From Candidatus Zixiibacteriota bacterium (GTDB lineage Bacteria > Zixibacteria > MSB-5A5 > GN15 > FEB-12), in assembly GCA_035380245.1 (NCBI GenBank), contig DAOSXA010000001.1, positions 406,069-470,068 on the forward strand: a stretch of DNA of 64,000 bases, written 5' to 3'. This document shows positions 16,669-24,802 of this stretch, one piece after another. The stretch's first letter is position 1, and every line of letters starts with the position of its first letter. The notes beneath the pieces are model-generated. The model made no database searches and had not been told where the DNA came from. It saw only the letters and a program-made list of their open reading frames with translations. The translations under genes and the position numbers were made by a program.

Positions 16669-19467
16669 ATGAACGATAAAGGGGTAACTGTCATTCTGAA
16701 AACGGCACTCATTTGCATATTTAGTCTGGTTTTAATCTCGCCGGATTCTTCGGCAACTACCGCCGTTACTCACCGGCTGGCAAACGGCATGGAGCTTATT
16801 CTCCAGGAAAATCATTCCTCCGACATGGTAGCCAGCGTAGTTTTCGTTAAATCCGGAAGCAAATACGAGTCCCGATTTGAAAACGGCATTACCCATTTCC
16901 TGGAGCATCTCCTTTTCGACGGTACGATCAATCAAACCCGAGAGCAACTCGACAAGGGCATCCGTAATCTGGGCGGATATATCAACGCTTTTACCGCCAA
17001 AGACCTGACCGCTTATCTGGTGCTGTTGCCCGGGCAACATATCAAATACGGCCTTACCGTTCAGGCAGATATGCTGTTCAACTCCAATTTCCCCGAAGCC
17101 GAGATGGCCAAAGAGCGAAAAGTGGTGATTGAGGAAATCAAACGGGACAAAGACAGCCCCGGTTATGCCGCCGATGCCTTTTTTACCGAAAAAGCCTACG
17201 GTGGTACCGACTATGCTCGTCCGGTACTGGGCTATGAGGCCTTTATCGAGAATATCCCCCGCGCAGCCGTTATCGATTATTGGAAGCGGTTTTACGAGCC
17301 GAAAAATATGGTCGCCCTGATCGTCGGTGATTTCGTTGCCGACAGTATGATCGCAATGGCCGAGGCCGTTTTCGGACCGGCCCCCAACCAACCGGAACAA
17401 CCTCCGACCGAATCGGGAATTCAGGATTTCATCGAAAGTCGCAATAATCCTTCCAATGGCCTCGAAGCTCACGAGATGAGTTCTTCGGGCAAAATTCTGG
17501 ACACAGTAGCCAATGTCACCGAAACCCATATCGGCGTTTCCATCAACCTGCCGGAACCGGGGCACCGCGATTATCTTGCCCTGGATTTACTGAGTCAGTA
17601 CCTGTCCATGGACGGCGTGTCTCCTTTGAAGAAAGCTTTGTTGGAATCTGATCCGCCGCTGGCGACCGAAGTTTCTGTCGGCCTTACCCCCTACGCTGAG
17701 TTCTCTCGCCTGGAAATATCGGTTTTAACCGACAAACCGGACAAATCGGAAGTAATTGTCAAGACGATCCTGGCCAAACTGGCCGATATGATGACCTTCC
17801 AGGCCGATGCCGAGACCGTCGAAGGGATCAAGGTCAGCGTCAAATGCGACCGGATTTATAACGCCGAGCGACTGCACTATTACGCCTTCATGATTTCACC
17901 GCTAATGATGTCCGCCGGTTGGGATTTCATTGACAGTTATGCCGACCGCCTGGCCGAGGTCACCTGGCAGCAGAGTCAGGAAGCAGCCGGACGCTGGCTG
18001 CAATGGCCCGACTATGTCGCGACAGTCGTACGGCCGAGCACCGATTCCGGACAGATTCTTTATGAACCGATAGAAATGAGCGAAACGGAGGTTGTCGCTT
18101 ATTTTGATACGGTTCAGATTCCTGTTTACGATCTTACCCAGGGCGTACCGCTGGAATTTCCATCGACCGACTCGGTTGAGCTGACTTATATCGACCAGGC
18201 CGATTACCGTTCCGGTGTGCTTGACAACGGCCTTCAGTATATCATCAAGTCCAGTCCCGACAGCCGGGTGTTTGCCGTTAACATACTTGGTAAAAACCGT
18301 ACGTTGCGAGAGCCGGAAGGTCTTGAGGGAATAACTGATTTCGTCAACCGTTGTCTCGAAAAGGGAACCGTTACACGAACGGAAGAAGAACTCAGCCGTG
18401 ATCTGGCCAAAATCGGGGCCCGTGTTAGTCTCTACGATAATCCCTGGATCCCGTTCGATGATCACTACACGAATCGGCGGTACTCGTTCGCCAAATTCGA
18501 AACGATCGACGAGTTCGCCTCACGCGGTTTCCACTTGTTCGCCGAAATAATGCAACGACCGGCGTTCGATTCCGCCGCCGTCGAATCGGTGCGGCGCTCC
18601 ATGCTGGCAATCCTGGGGCGCAAAGCCGGCTCACCCGGTTATCTGGCCGGACAGCAATTCATATCCAGCCTCCTCGGAGATCAACCTTACGCCCGCCCGG
18701 TCGCCGGTACACCGCAGAGTATTGCCGCCGTTACTCGTGAAAGCCTGATTGAGCACCATCGGATGTTTTACTCTCCCGGCAACATGATCCTGACCATCGC
18801 CTGCAACCAGCCTGCCGATGAGGTACTGAATTGGATCGAGGGAACGTTCGGACGTCTTGCCGCCGACAGCTTATCGTCGCTGCCGCAGGTAGAGATTGAG
18901 TCGTTCCTTGAAGTCCGCAACACTCACCAGCAGATGGAATCGGATCAGATATCGATTCTTCTCGGTTCACCGCTCCCGGGCATCATGGATCCCGACGTAG
19001 CCGCGATCAAAGTTGCCACAACACTTCTGTCGGAGCGGCTGTTCGGGAGCTTGCGCGAGAAACAAGGCCTGGCCTATTCGGTAGGAGCCAGCTCTTATTT
19101 CGATCGCGACTTCGGCTGGACCTATTGCAGCATCGGCACCGGCAGCGATAACTACGATAAAGCTGTCGAGGGAATTATTCTCCAGATCGAGAAACTTAAG
19201 CTCGATGGTCCGACAGCCGAAGAACTCGCGACAGCTCGCAACCAGATTATGGGACGGATGTCATCCAGCCGCCTGGCCCGGATTAACCAGGCCTATTACC
19301 TGGCTGAAAACGCATACCTCGGACTCGGCCTGGGATACGACAAAGCTTACCTGACGGCGGTGTCGCAGGTGTCGATTGATTCGATCCGCCGGGCAATGGC
19401 GCGTTGGTTCCGCACCGATGCTTATATCCTGTCGAGCGCCGGTAACCGACCCGAGAATAAGCAATAG
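16669..19467 (+). CDS. M16 family zinc metalloprotease, two-domain
   Basis: This protein of about 932 residues has an N-terminal signal sequence (about 1-30) and two M16 halves in one chain. The first half has the inverted zinc motif HFLEH (H76, E79, H80) and the distal glutamate in KVVIEEIKRD (about 155), so it is probably catalytic. The second half (from about 525) keeps the fold (ITDFVNRCLEKGTVTRTEEEL; FGSLREKQGLAYSVGASSYF) but lacks HxxEH. This matches pitrilysin or processing-peptidase-like proteins working in the periplasm. ATG 16669 is preferred, with GGGAG (16658-16662) 6 nt upstream. No operon partner. Confidence 0.93.
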   Translation: MNDKGVTVILKTALICIFSLVLISPDSSATTAVTHRLANGMELILQENHSSDMVASVVFVKSGSKYESRFENGITHFLEHLLFDGTINQTREQLDKGIRNLGGYINAFTAKDLTAYLVLLPGQHIKYGLTVQADMLFNSNFPEAEMAKERKVVIEEIKRDKDSPGYAADAFFTEKAYGGTDYARPVLGYEAFIENIPRAAVIDYWKRFYEPKNMVALIVGDFVADSMIAMAEAVFGPAPNQPEQPPTESGIQDFIESRNNPSNGLEAHEMSSSGKILDTVANVTETHIGVSINLPEPGHRDYLALDLLSQYLSMDGVSPLKKALLESDPPLATEVSVGLTPYAEFSRLEISVLTDKPDKSEVIVKTILAKLADMMTFQADAETVEGIKVSVKCDRIYNAERLHYYAFMISPLMMSAGWDFIDSYADRLAEVTWQQSQEAAGRWLQWPDYVATVVRPSTDSGQILYEPIEMSETEVVAYFDTVQIPVYDLTQGVPLEFPSTDSVELTYIDQADYRSGVLDNGLQYIIKSSPDSRVFAVNILGKNRTLREPEGLEGITDFVNRCLEKGTVTRTEEELSRDLAKIGARVSLYDNPWIPFDDHYTNRRYSFAKFETIDEFASRGFHLFAEIMQRPAFDSAAVESVRRSMLAILGRKAGSPGYLAGQQFISSLLGDQPYARPVAGTPQSIAAVTRESLIEHHRMFYSPGNMILTIACNQPADEVLNWIEGTFGRLAADSLSSLPQVEIESFLEVRNTHQQMESDQISILLGSPLPGIMDPDVAAIKVATTLLSERLFGSLREKQGLAYSVGASSYFDRDFGWTYCSIGTGSDNYDKAVEGIILQIEKLKLDGPTAEELATARNQIMGRMSSSRLARINQAYYLAENAYLGLGLGYDKAYLTAVSQVSIDSIRRAMARWFRTDAYILSSAGNRPENKQ

Positions 19468-19996
19468 TCCGGTGTCAGGTTGCTAACCTAACTTACGATT
19501 GAACAACCGCGGAATCTACCCTATCAAACTCCGATGAATGAACTCGCGAAGAATCCAAACGCGTTGGTGAGCGACATACGTTCTTCGGTCTGGTGGCCCG
19601 CCCGTCCACGGGTGGGATATATCTGAAAGCTTCGCATTAAGGTGCCCCACCCCTCGGGTGGGAAGTTTGCAAACGTTAACAGGTGTCGAAACTTCGCTTC
19701 GCGATCCGCCTTCGGCGGACAGGAGTTTCGACCTACAATTTGTATCGATTTTTGTGCCCACCCCTCGGGTGGGAAGTTCGCAACAGCACCCAACACCTTC
19801 CCGTCCGCATTAAGGTGACCCACCCCTCGGGTGGGAATTGGTGAGCAGCAGACGTTCTTCGGTTTCGACCTTGTTTCGCGGAATGCTGGAATCCTGATCG
19901 GGATTGTAATGGTAGAGCGTTGTTGGAAGGGAATTGTCGGTTCGTTTACGTGCGAACCGGATGAGAAATATTATGACATCAACCAGGACGTGTGTG
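19468..19996. repeat. intergenic cluster of short palindromic repeats
   Basis: This 529-bp gap holds no convincing gene. From about 19560 to 19850 it is a mosaic of hairpins. Module B is at 19597-19616. Three copies of module C (CCCACCCCTCGGGTGGG) are at 19646-19662, 19757-19773 and 19819-19835; the first and third are preceded by GCATTAAGGTG. A TCCGCCTTCGGCGGA hairpin is near 19710. The phrase AACTTCGCTTCGCGAT near 19688 also occurs in the 21.2 and 22.6 kb clusters. Confidence 0.75.
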
Positions 19997-20896
19997 TCAA
20001 TGAGATGATGAACCGCCGGTTGAATCCTCGGCCTCCAGAGCCTTCTTGACCGAATCGATCAGAGATCGCAGTGAATCAGATTCGACATGGGGATAATAGC
20101 CGACAGGCTTACTGCTTTTCTGTCGTTCTTGCGGGGGGGGAGAAGCCGCACGGACGCTGTCCATAATGTGCTTTACGTCTGGATACTCATCCGACATAAT
20201 CCGGAAGCCGATGTTCCGTCGCAGCAACTGCAACATCTCACGGCGCGTTGCCTTGGCCAGGTACATGCCTGCATGCTCGCTTGGAGTGACGGGCCCCAAA
20301 AGCTCTTCCACGGCTTTCCGCTCTCGTGAGCCGGGGCGTCCGCCGTATCCCAGAGACACTTCGATCTCGTACTCATAATCAAGCTGTTGCCGGCTCAGAA
20401 TCGATTCCCACAAGTCAGCCCGCTTCTCATTCGAGCTCCGCTGATCCGCAGCTCGGATTTTGCCCTGATGAAACTCGATCGTGTCGCCCGTCGAGACGAA
20501 ATACACCAGAATCATCCCGGAGGGGCATGGAGCTGTAACATTCACTTCCAGCTTGCAAGTGTCGTTCGGCGGAATCTCCAACTCCATGACACCCTCGGCA
20601 GGCTTCTCCAGGGTTGCCGGGAGTTTCCACTCCATCGGGCCCGAATACCCGACTCCCCCCAAGTCCCGTACCTGGAATACCACAGCCTCGCATTCAGGGC
20701 AATGATCATTTGGCCCGAAACGGTACCACAGCTTCAGCGGGCCCGAGTTGCCATCGGGTTTGCTTAGAACACGAAGCTCCCCCGTGACGCCGGTTGGGCG
20801 CAGTCCGAGAACCTCTCGGTTCGTCTGTGCCCTGACTGCACCTAACACCGTCAGCAGGGCCGCAGATAGCAGCAGCAACATCTTCCTATGTCGCAT
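19997..20896 (-). CDS. secreted protein, paralogue 1 of a tandem pair
   Basis: This 299-residue protein has a signal peptide (about 1-24, ending VRAQ). The mature part contains a CPEC pair in NDHCPECEAVVFQV, an NDTCKLEV segment, a later Cys (TAPCPSGM), and a well-conserved core VYFVSTGDTIEFHQGKIRAA followed by RSSNEKRADL and QLDYEYEI. The C-terminal region is rich in Ser and Pro. The same landmarks in the same order occur in the gene at 21553-22329. I cannot assign a family. The ATG is supported by AAAAGGAG seven bases upstream. The gene and its 5' flank were duplicated together. Confidence 0.75.
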   Translation of the reverse strand: MRHRKMLLLLSAALLTVLGAVRAQTNREVLGLRPTGVTGELRVLSKPDGNSGPLKLWYRFGPNDHCPECEAVVFQVRDLGGVGYSGPMEWKLPATLEKPAEGVMELEIPPNDTCKLEVNVTAPCPSGMILVYFVSTGDTIEFHQGKIRAADQRSSNEKRADLWESILSRQQLDYEYEIEVSLGYGGRPGSRERKAVEELLGPVTPSEHAGMYLAKATRREMLQLLRRNIGFRIMSDEYPDVKHIMDSVRAASPPPQERQKSSKPVGYYPHVESDSLRSLIDSVKKALEAEDSTGGSSSH

Positions 20897-20978
20897 GATA
20901 AACTCCTTTTCATGATGTCTTTCAAAGTCAGTTCATTGTCTCAAATGAATCGTTTCAATCGCACCTCCTTTCGTCCGG

Positions 20979-21130
20979 TCCTTCGGCAGGTCTCGGTGAG
21001 ACCTGCCCTACTACGCAATTCATCCCGCTTTTGCGCGCTGTCCCTCCGCGCCGAGATCGTATGATTGATTTGTTCTCCTGACTTGAATTAACACCGTGAT
21101 TACATCGCTGTCAACGGGTACTACGGTGTT
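20979..21130 (+). repeat. 152-bp perfect direct repeat, copy 1
   Basis: Identical base for base to 22665-22816. It begins in the module A hairpin and runs to CTACGGTGTT. It lies upstream of paralogue 1, as copy 2 lies upstream of paralogue 2. Confidence 0.95.
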
Positions 21131-21552
21131 ATTTTGGTGGGCGGTCAACGTTTCGTCGGCACCATTATATACTGCGCAGGTTCGAAGACGGACCTGCGCT
21201 ACGGCAATACTCGATTCAACAGGCATCATAACTTCGCTTCGCGAATCCCACCCGAGGGGTGGGGCACCGAAAAGATGAAGATGGATTCCCGTTTTCGCGG
21301 GAAAGACGTTTTGTGGGGTGTGCTGCTGCAGGGGCAGACGAGACGTCTGCCGCCCACCAACACGGTTGGATTCTTCGCGAGGTCATTTACGGGAGTCATA
21401 TATGGGAGACGCCGCGGTTGTACAAGTCGATATGATTTTAATCCCACCCGTGGACGGGTGGGCCACCAGACCGTCGACGTAGCTAAGCTCTATTTCACTA
21501 TCCGAGCGATTGAGCTTGGATTCAGGCAGCTTGACGGGACCGCCGCCTGTCT
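21131..21552. repeat. intergenic repeat cluster between the paralogues
   Basis: No gene is supported here. Module D, GCGCAGGT and ACCTGCGC around loop TCGAAGACGG, is at 21174-21199. Module C in inverse orientation is at 21247-21263. A TTCCCGTTTTCGCGGGAAAG hairpin, resembling the widespread GGAAT-type repeats, is near 21287. An AGACGTCTGCCGCCCAC module is near 21337, and module B (CCCACCCGT/ACGGGTGGG) is at 21443-21462. Confidence 0.7.
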
Positions 21553-22329
21553 TCAGAGATTGATCTGAGTTAGCTGAATCAGCGGGGGGGGGAATCTTAG
21601 GGCGGCCACACTGTCGGACATGCGCTGTATATCAGGGTATTCCGGCGTCAGCTTCTGACATCCGATACCGTGTCGAAGTAGATGAAGAATGCCTCGCTTC
21701 TTTATGCGGCCGTAATAGACACCTTCCTCATTACCGGCTTTCAACGGCCCGGCGACACTGTCAACCAAGTCCATTTCCCACTTGAAATCCTCTGTGAGGA
21801 AGAACTTCACATCGTATTCATAGTTGAGCTGCTCCTCTGTCAGCATCGCCTCAGTCTCATCGGCCGCCTTCTGATTCGAGCTCCGTGGATCCGCCGCCCG
21901 GATCTGGTTGAAATGCACCTCCATCGTATCGCCGGTGGATATGAAGAAGACCCGTACGCCCCCGGAGAGACATAGGGCGCCGGTGTGCGCAGCCACATCA
22001 AGCTGGCACGTATCGTTCTCCGGTACCGTTACCGAAACCACCTTCTCGTACCCGTCGTCCTTGCTCACCGGAGCCGTCCACTCGTTCGGGCCGTCTACGA
22101 TCAGATCGCCGACAGTGCGAACATGAAACGTCAACTCTGAACAATCGGGACATCTTCCTGTTGCAATCCACTTCATCCACAGTTGTACCGTACCTGAACT
22201 CCCCTCCGGCTTGCTCACTATCCGATGTTCCGCTGTGAAACCCACCGGCGCGACATCGTCCTCGGCGAAACCGGCCGCTGCTGTAACCAGCAAAAGCAGC
22301 ATCACCAATCCAAACATCGTCCGCAACAT
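21553..22329 (-). CDS. secreted protein, paralogue 2 of a tandem pair
   Basis: This protein of about 258 residues has a signal peptide (MLRTMFGLV start, ending GFAE) and the same landmarks as paralogue 1: GRCPDCSELTFHV, NDTCQLDV, VFFISTGDTMEVHFNQIRAA, RSSNQKAAD and QLNYEYDV. The start is problematic. The codon aligned with paralogue 1's ATG is ATA (22344-22342), still at the right distance from AAAAGGAG. I annotate from the next in-frame ATG (22329); a TTG at 22374 is a longer alternative. Expression may be reduced, or the gene may be decaying. Function unknown. Confidence 0.65.
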   Translation of the reverse strand: MLRTMFGLVMLLLLVTAAAGFAEDDVAPVGFTAEHRIVSKPEGSSGTVQLWMKWIATGRCPDCSELTFHVRTVGDLIVDGPNEWTAPVSKDDGYEKVVSVTVPENDTCQLDVAAHTGALCLSGGVRVFFISTGDTMEVHFNQIRAADPRSSNQKAADETEAMLTEEQLNYEYDVKFFLTEDFKWEMDLVDSVAGPLKAGNEEGVYYGRIKKRGILHLLRHGIGCQKLTPEYPDIQRMSDSVAALRFPPPLIQLTQINL

Positions 22330-22664
22330 CTTCCTATGTCGTATAATAGACTCCTTTTCATGAGGTCTTGTCAAAGTCAGCTCGTTGTCTCAAACCAAGT
22401 GTCTCAATTGCACCTCCTTTCGTTCGGTCCGTTGGCAGGTCTCGGGGAGACCTGCCCTACCGCCGATTTCGTGGGCGGCAGACCTCCCGGTCTGCCCCGG
22501 AATCCGTAACCCCCGGCATAATGTGCCGTCAGGCGTCTCTGCCTGACGGCCTCGTTCGATGTCAAAACTTCGCTTCGCGATCCGTGACCCCACCCGTGGA
22601 CGGGCGGGCCACCAGGGGCGAGTCCATGTGTTGGCGGATTCGAAGACGGATCCGCCCTTGTCCA
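22330..22664. repeat. upstream flank and repeat cluster of paralogue 2
   Basis: The part next to the gene (to about 22430) is similar to the 5' flank of paralogue 1 (20897-20978). It is followed by module A at 22434-22460, a GGCGGCAGAC/GTCTGCC hairpin near 22472, and module F (GCCGTCAGGC/GCCTGACGGC) at 22525-22550. Module B is at 22588-22608 and module D with GGCGGAT/ATCCGCC arms is at 22633-22656. No gene is supported. Confidence 0.75.
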
Positions 22665-22816
22665 TCCTTCGGCAGGTCTCGGTGAGACCTGCCCTACTAC
22701 GCAATTCATCCCGCTTTTGCGCGCTGTCCCTCCGCGCCGAGATCGTATGATTGATTTGTTCTCCTGACTTGAATTAACACCGTGATTACATCGCTGTCAA
22801 CGGGTACTACGGTGTT
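22665..22816 (+). repeat. 152-bp perfect direct repeat, copy 2
   Basis: Identical to 20979-21130. The two copies bracket paralogue 2 and its flanks, with a period of 1686 bp. Confidence 0.95.
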
Positions 22817-22898
22817 TTACGGACTGCTGCTTAAAAGCGATACCTACGGGCTTATTTATCCCAATTCCATTCATAGAAAACATTTCCGGATTCTACGG

Positions 22899-22926
22899 TT
22901 GACTTAGCCTTTCTCACGTGTATATT
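22899..22926 (+). promoter_or_regulatory. sigma70-type promoter for phosphate operon
   Basis: TTGACT (22899-22904), 16 bp, TATATT (22921-22926), 49 nt before the start at 22975. The downstream CCCCGC is shared with the promoter at 61236. Confidence 0.6.
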
Positions 22927-22974
22927 CCCCGCAATTGCTCATAGCTTGTTAACAACTTAAGGACCTCTGCCAGG

Positions 22975-24102
22975 ATGGTTGACCTTTCCGGGCCCGGGAC
23001 ATCGTCGGAAAGCCGTTTCCCGCGCGGCGAAGCGGTCGCAGTACGACTACTCGCGATCGTCGGACTCCTCTATTTATTCATTCTTTCCATTACTCTCTTA
23101 GGCGCCTCGTTTAAGTTGTTTGGGAATGATTTCGCTGAGGCGATTTTCCATGCCACTTCCAATCCCGTTGCCGGTCTCATGATCGGTCTTCTGGCAACGG
23201 CCATAATCCAATCATCATCGACTACCACTTCGATCGTTGTCGGTCTGGTTGCTTCCGGCATGCTCGATATCCCAAACGCCATTCCGATGGTCATGGGCGC
23301 CAACATCGGAACGACGATCACAAATATCATCGTCTCTCTCGGACACGTCTCCCGAAAAGACGAGTTCCGCAAGGCGCTTGAAGGAGCCACGGTTCACGAT
23401 TTCTTCAATCTTTGCTCAGTGGTTGTACTGTTGCCGCTACAGATCGAGTTCGACATAATCGGACGAGGAGCCGTGTTCCTGGAGAAGATGTTCGAAGGCT
23501 TCGGCGGCTTGAAATTTTCCTCGCCGCTGGCTATCGTAACCAAACCGGTCTCCCATTGGTTGATTGAGCTTTTCAATCAGAACCCGTACGTATCCGGGGT
23601 ATTCGCCCTGCTTCTCCTCTTCATAGCTTTACGCTACATCGTCAAGATACTCAAATCGCTGGTGCTGGAACGCGTCGAGAGATTTTTCCAAAAATACATC
23701 TTCAGGACACCCGTTCTGAGTTTCATCCTTGGGATGCTAATCACGGTCCTGGTGCAGTCCTCGTCGATCACAACCTCAATCGTCGTTCCGTTGATAGGAG
23801 CCGGGGTATTGACCATACGTCAGATCTACCCTTACTTCCTCGGCGCCAATGTAGGTACCACCATAACCGCCTTTTTGGCTTCGTTCGTGACCGGGTCGCC
23901 CGCAGCGGTAACGGTCGCGTTCTCACATCTCTTGTTTAACGTCTACGGCATTTTTATATTCTGGCCCCTGCAGCGTATTCCCATGTGGATGTCACGCCAG
24001 TTGAGTCGGGCCGCTGAAATATCCCGGGCCCTGCCGCTCGTTTACCTTGGCATGGTGTTCTTTATTATTCCCGGGATCATCTTCTACATTATGGAGAGAT
24101 AG
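22975..24102 (+). CDS. Na+/phosphate cotransporter (NptA/PF02690)
   Basis: This 375-residue inner-membrane protein has two inverted Na/Pi repeats, each with the signature QSSS: IIQSSSTTTSIVVGLV at about 77 and LVQSSSITTSIVVPLI at about 259. Each is followed by a GANIGTT or GANVGTT loop. Members import phosphate with sodium or, when paired with PhoU-like proteins, help set phosphate efflux and uptake. It starts with a soluble leader of about 22 residues. The downstream gene begins 2 nt after the stop and encodes the PhoU-like partner. Confidence 0.92.
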   Translation: MVDLSGPGTSSESRFPRGEAVAVRLLAIVGLLYLFILSITLLGASFKLFGNDFAEAIFHATSNPVAGLMIGLLATAIIQSSSTTTSIVVGLVASGMLDIPNAIPMVMGANIGTTITNIIVSLGHVSRKDEFRKALEGATVHDFFNLCSVVVLLPLQIEFDIIGRGAVFLEKMFEGFGGLKFSSPLAIVTKPVSHWLIELFNQNPYVSGVFALLLLFIALRYIVKILKSLVLERVERFFQKYIFRTPVLSFILGMLITVLVQSSSITTSIVVPLIGAGVLTIRQIYPYFLGANVGTTITAFLASFVTGSPAAVTVAFSHLLFNVYGIFIFWPLQRIPMWMSRQLSRAAEISRALPLVYLGMVFFIIPGIIFYIMER

Positions 24103-24103
24103 T

Positions 24104-24796
24104 ATGTTCGAAACGTTCAAACAACTCTTCAGCCCTGAAAACCTCCTCGATGAGGCGTTCAAGAACACCCTGACCATGATCGAGTTCGATCAGAAACTGT
24201 TCGATGCCTGCCGTCATACCCTGCGCGAAGAAGATACCGACCAACTGCCGTTCGACGTTAAGAAAGCCGACCAGGAAATCAACCGGTACGAATGGGAGGT
24301 TCGGCGGCAGGTGTTAACCCACCTCTCCATCGCCGGCACCCAGCATCTGGTCCCCGGTCTGGTGTTGGTATCGATAGTGATCGATGTCGAACGTATCGGC
24401 GACTACACCAAGAACATGGCCGACCTGGCCGGCAAACACAAACAGCGTCTCCAGGCCGGTAAATATGAAGCAACGATCGTTGAAATCGAAAAACATATTT
24501 CCGAAGCATTTCCGCAGGTGCTCGATATTCTCAAGAACCAGGAAGAAGCCAAAGCTCGTGAGTTAATGGGACACGAAAAAGAGATCGGGACCAAGTCCGA
24601 ACAGATTATGGATGATCTCGCCCGTGGCCTCTCACCGGAATTTACTTCCCATGACGCTGTCTGTCTGGCTTTGTATGCCCGGTATTTGAAACGGATCAAC
24701 GCTCACCTGACCAATATCGCCAGTTCGATCGTTAATCCCTTCCCCAAAATTGGCTTCAAGTCCAAGCCGGGCGTCGTTGACGAAGAAGAAGATTGA
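24104..24796 (+). CDS. PhoU-like protein
   Basis: This all-helical cytosolic protein of about 230 residues has PhoU-type three-helix bundles with acidic metal-site segments (LVLVSIVIDVERIGDYTKNM and ALYARYLKRINAHLTNIAS, the E/DxxxD patterns of PhoU). The ATG at 24104 is one base after the NptA-type gene's stop, so translation is coupled and the upstream in-frame extension is discarded. Together they form a phosphate transport-regulation module. The acidic tail (VVDEEED) is unusual but short. Confidence 0.88.
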   Translation: MFETFKQLFSPENLLDEAFKNTLTMIEFDQKLFDACRHTLREEDTDQLPFDVKKADQEINRYEWEVRRQVLTHLSIAGTQHLVPGLVLVSIVIDVERIGDYTKNMADLAGKHKQRLQAGKYEATIVEIEKHISEAFPQVLDILKNQEEAKARELMGHEKEIGTKSEQIMDDLARGLSPEFTSHDAVCLALYARYLKRINAHLTNIASSIVNPFPKIGFKSKPGVVDEEED

Positions 24797-24802
24797 TTCG
24801 TT

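Noticed and set aside
19560..19850. Possible CRISPR array
   Set aside because: The repeats are palindromes with irregular spacing and related spacers, and there are no cas genes.
21134..21568. 144-residue frame across the repeat cluster
   Set aside because: Its translation is the read-through of the palindromic modules, and it overlaps the end of paralogue 2.
22404..22709. Overlapping ORFs of about 100 residues in the 22.4-22.7 kb repeats
   Set aside because: They appear on both strands from the same hairpins, without ribosome-binding sites.
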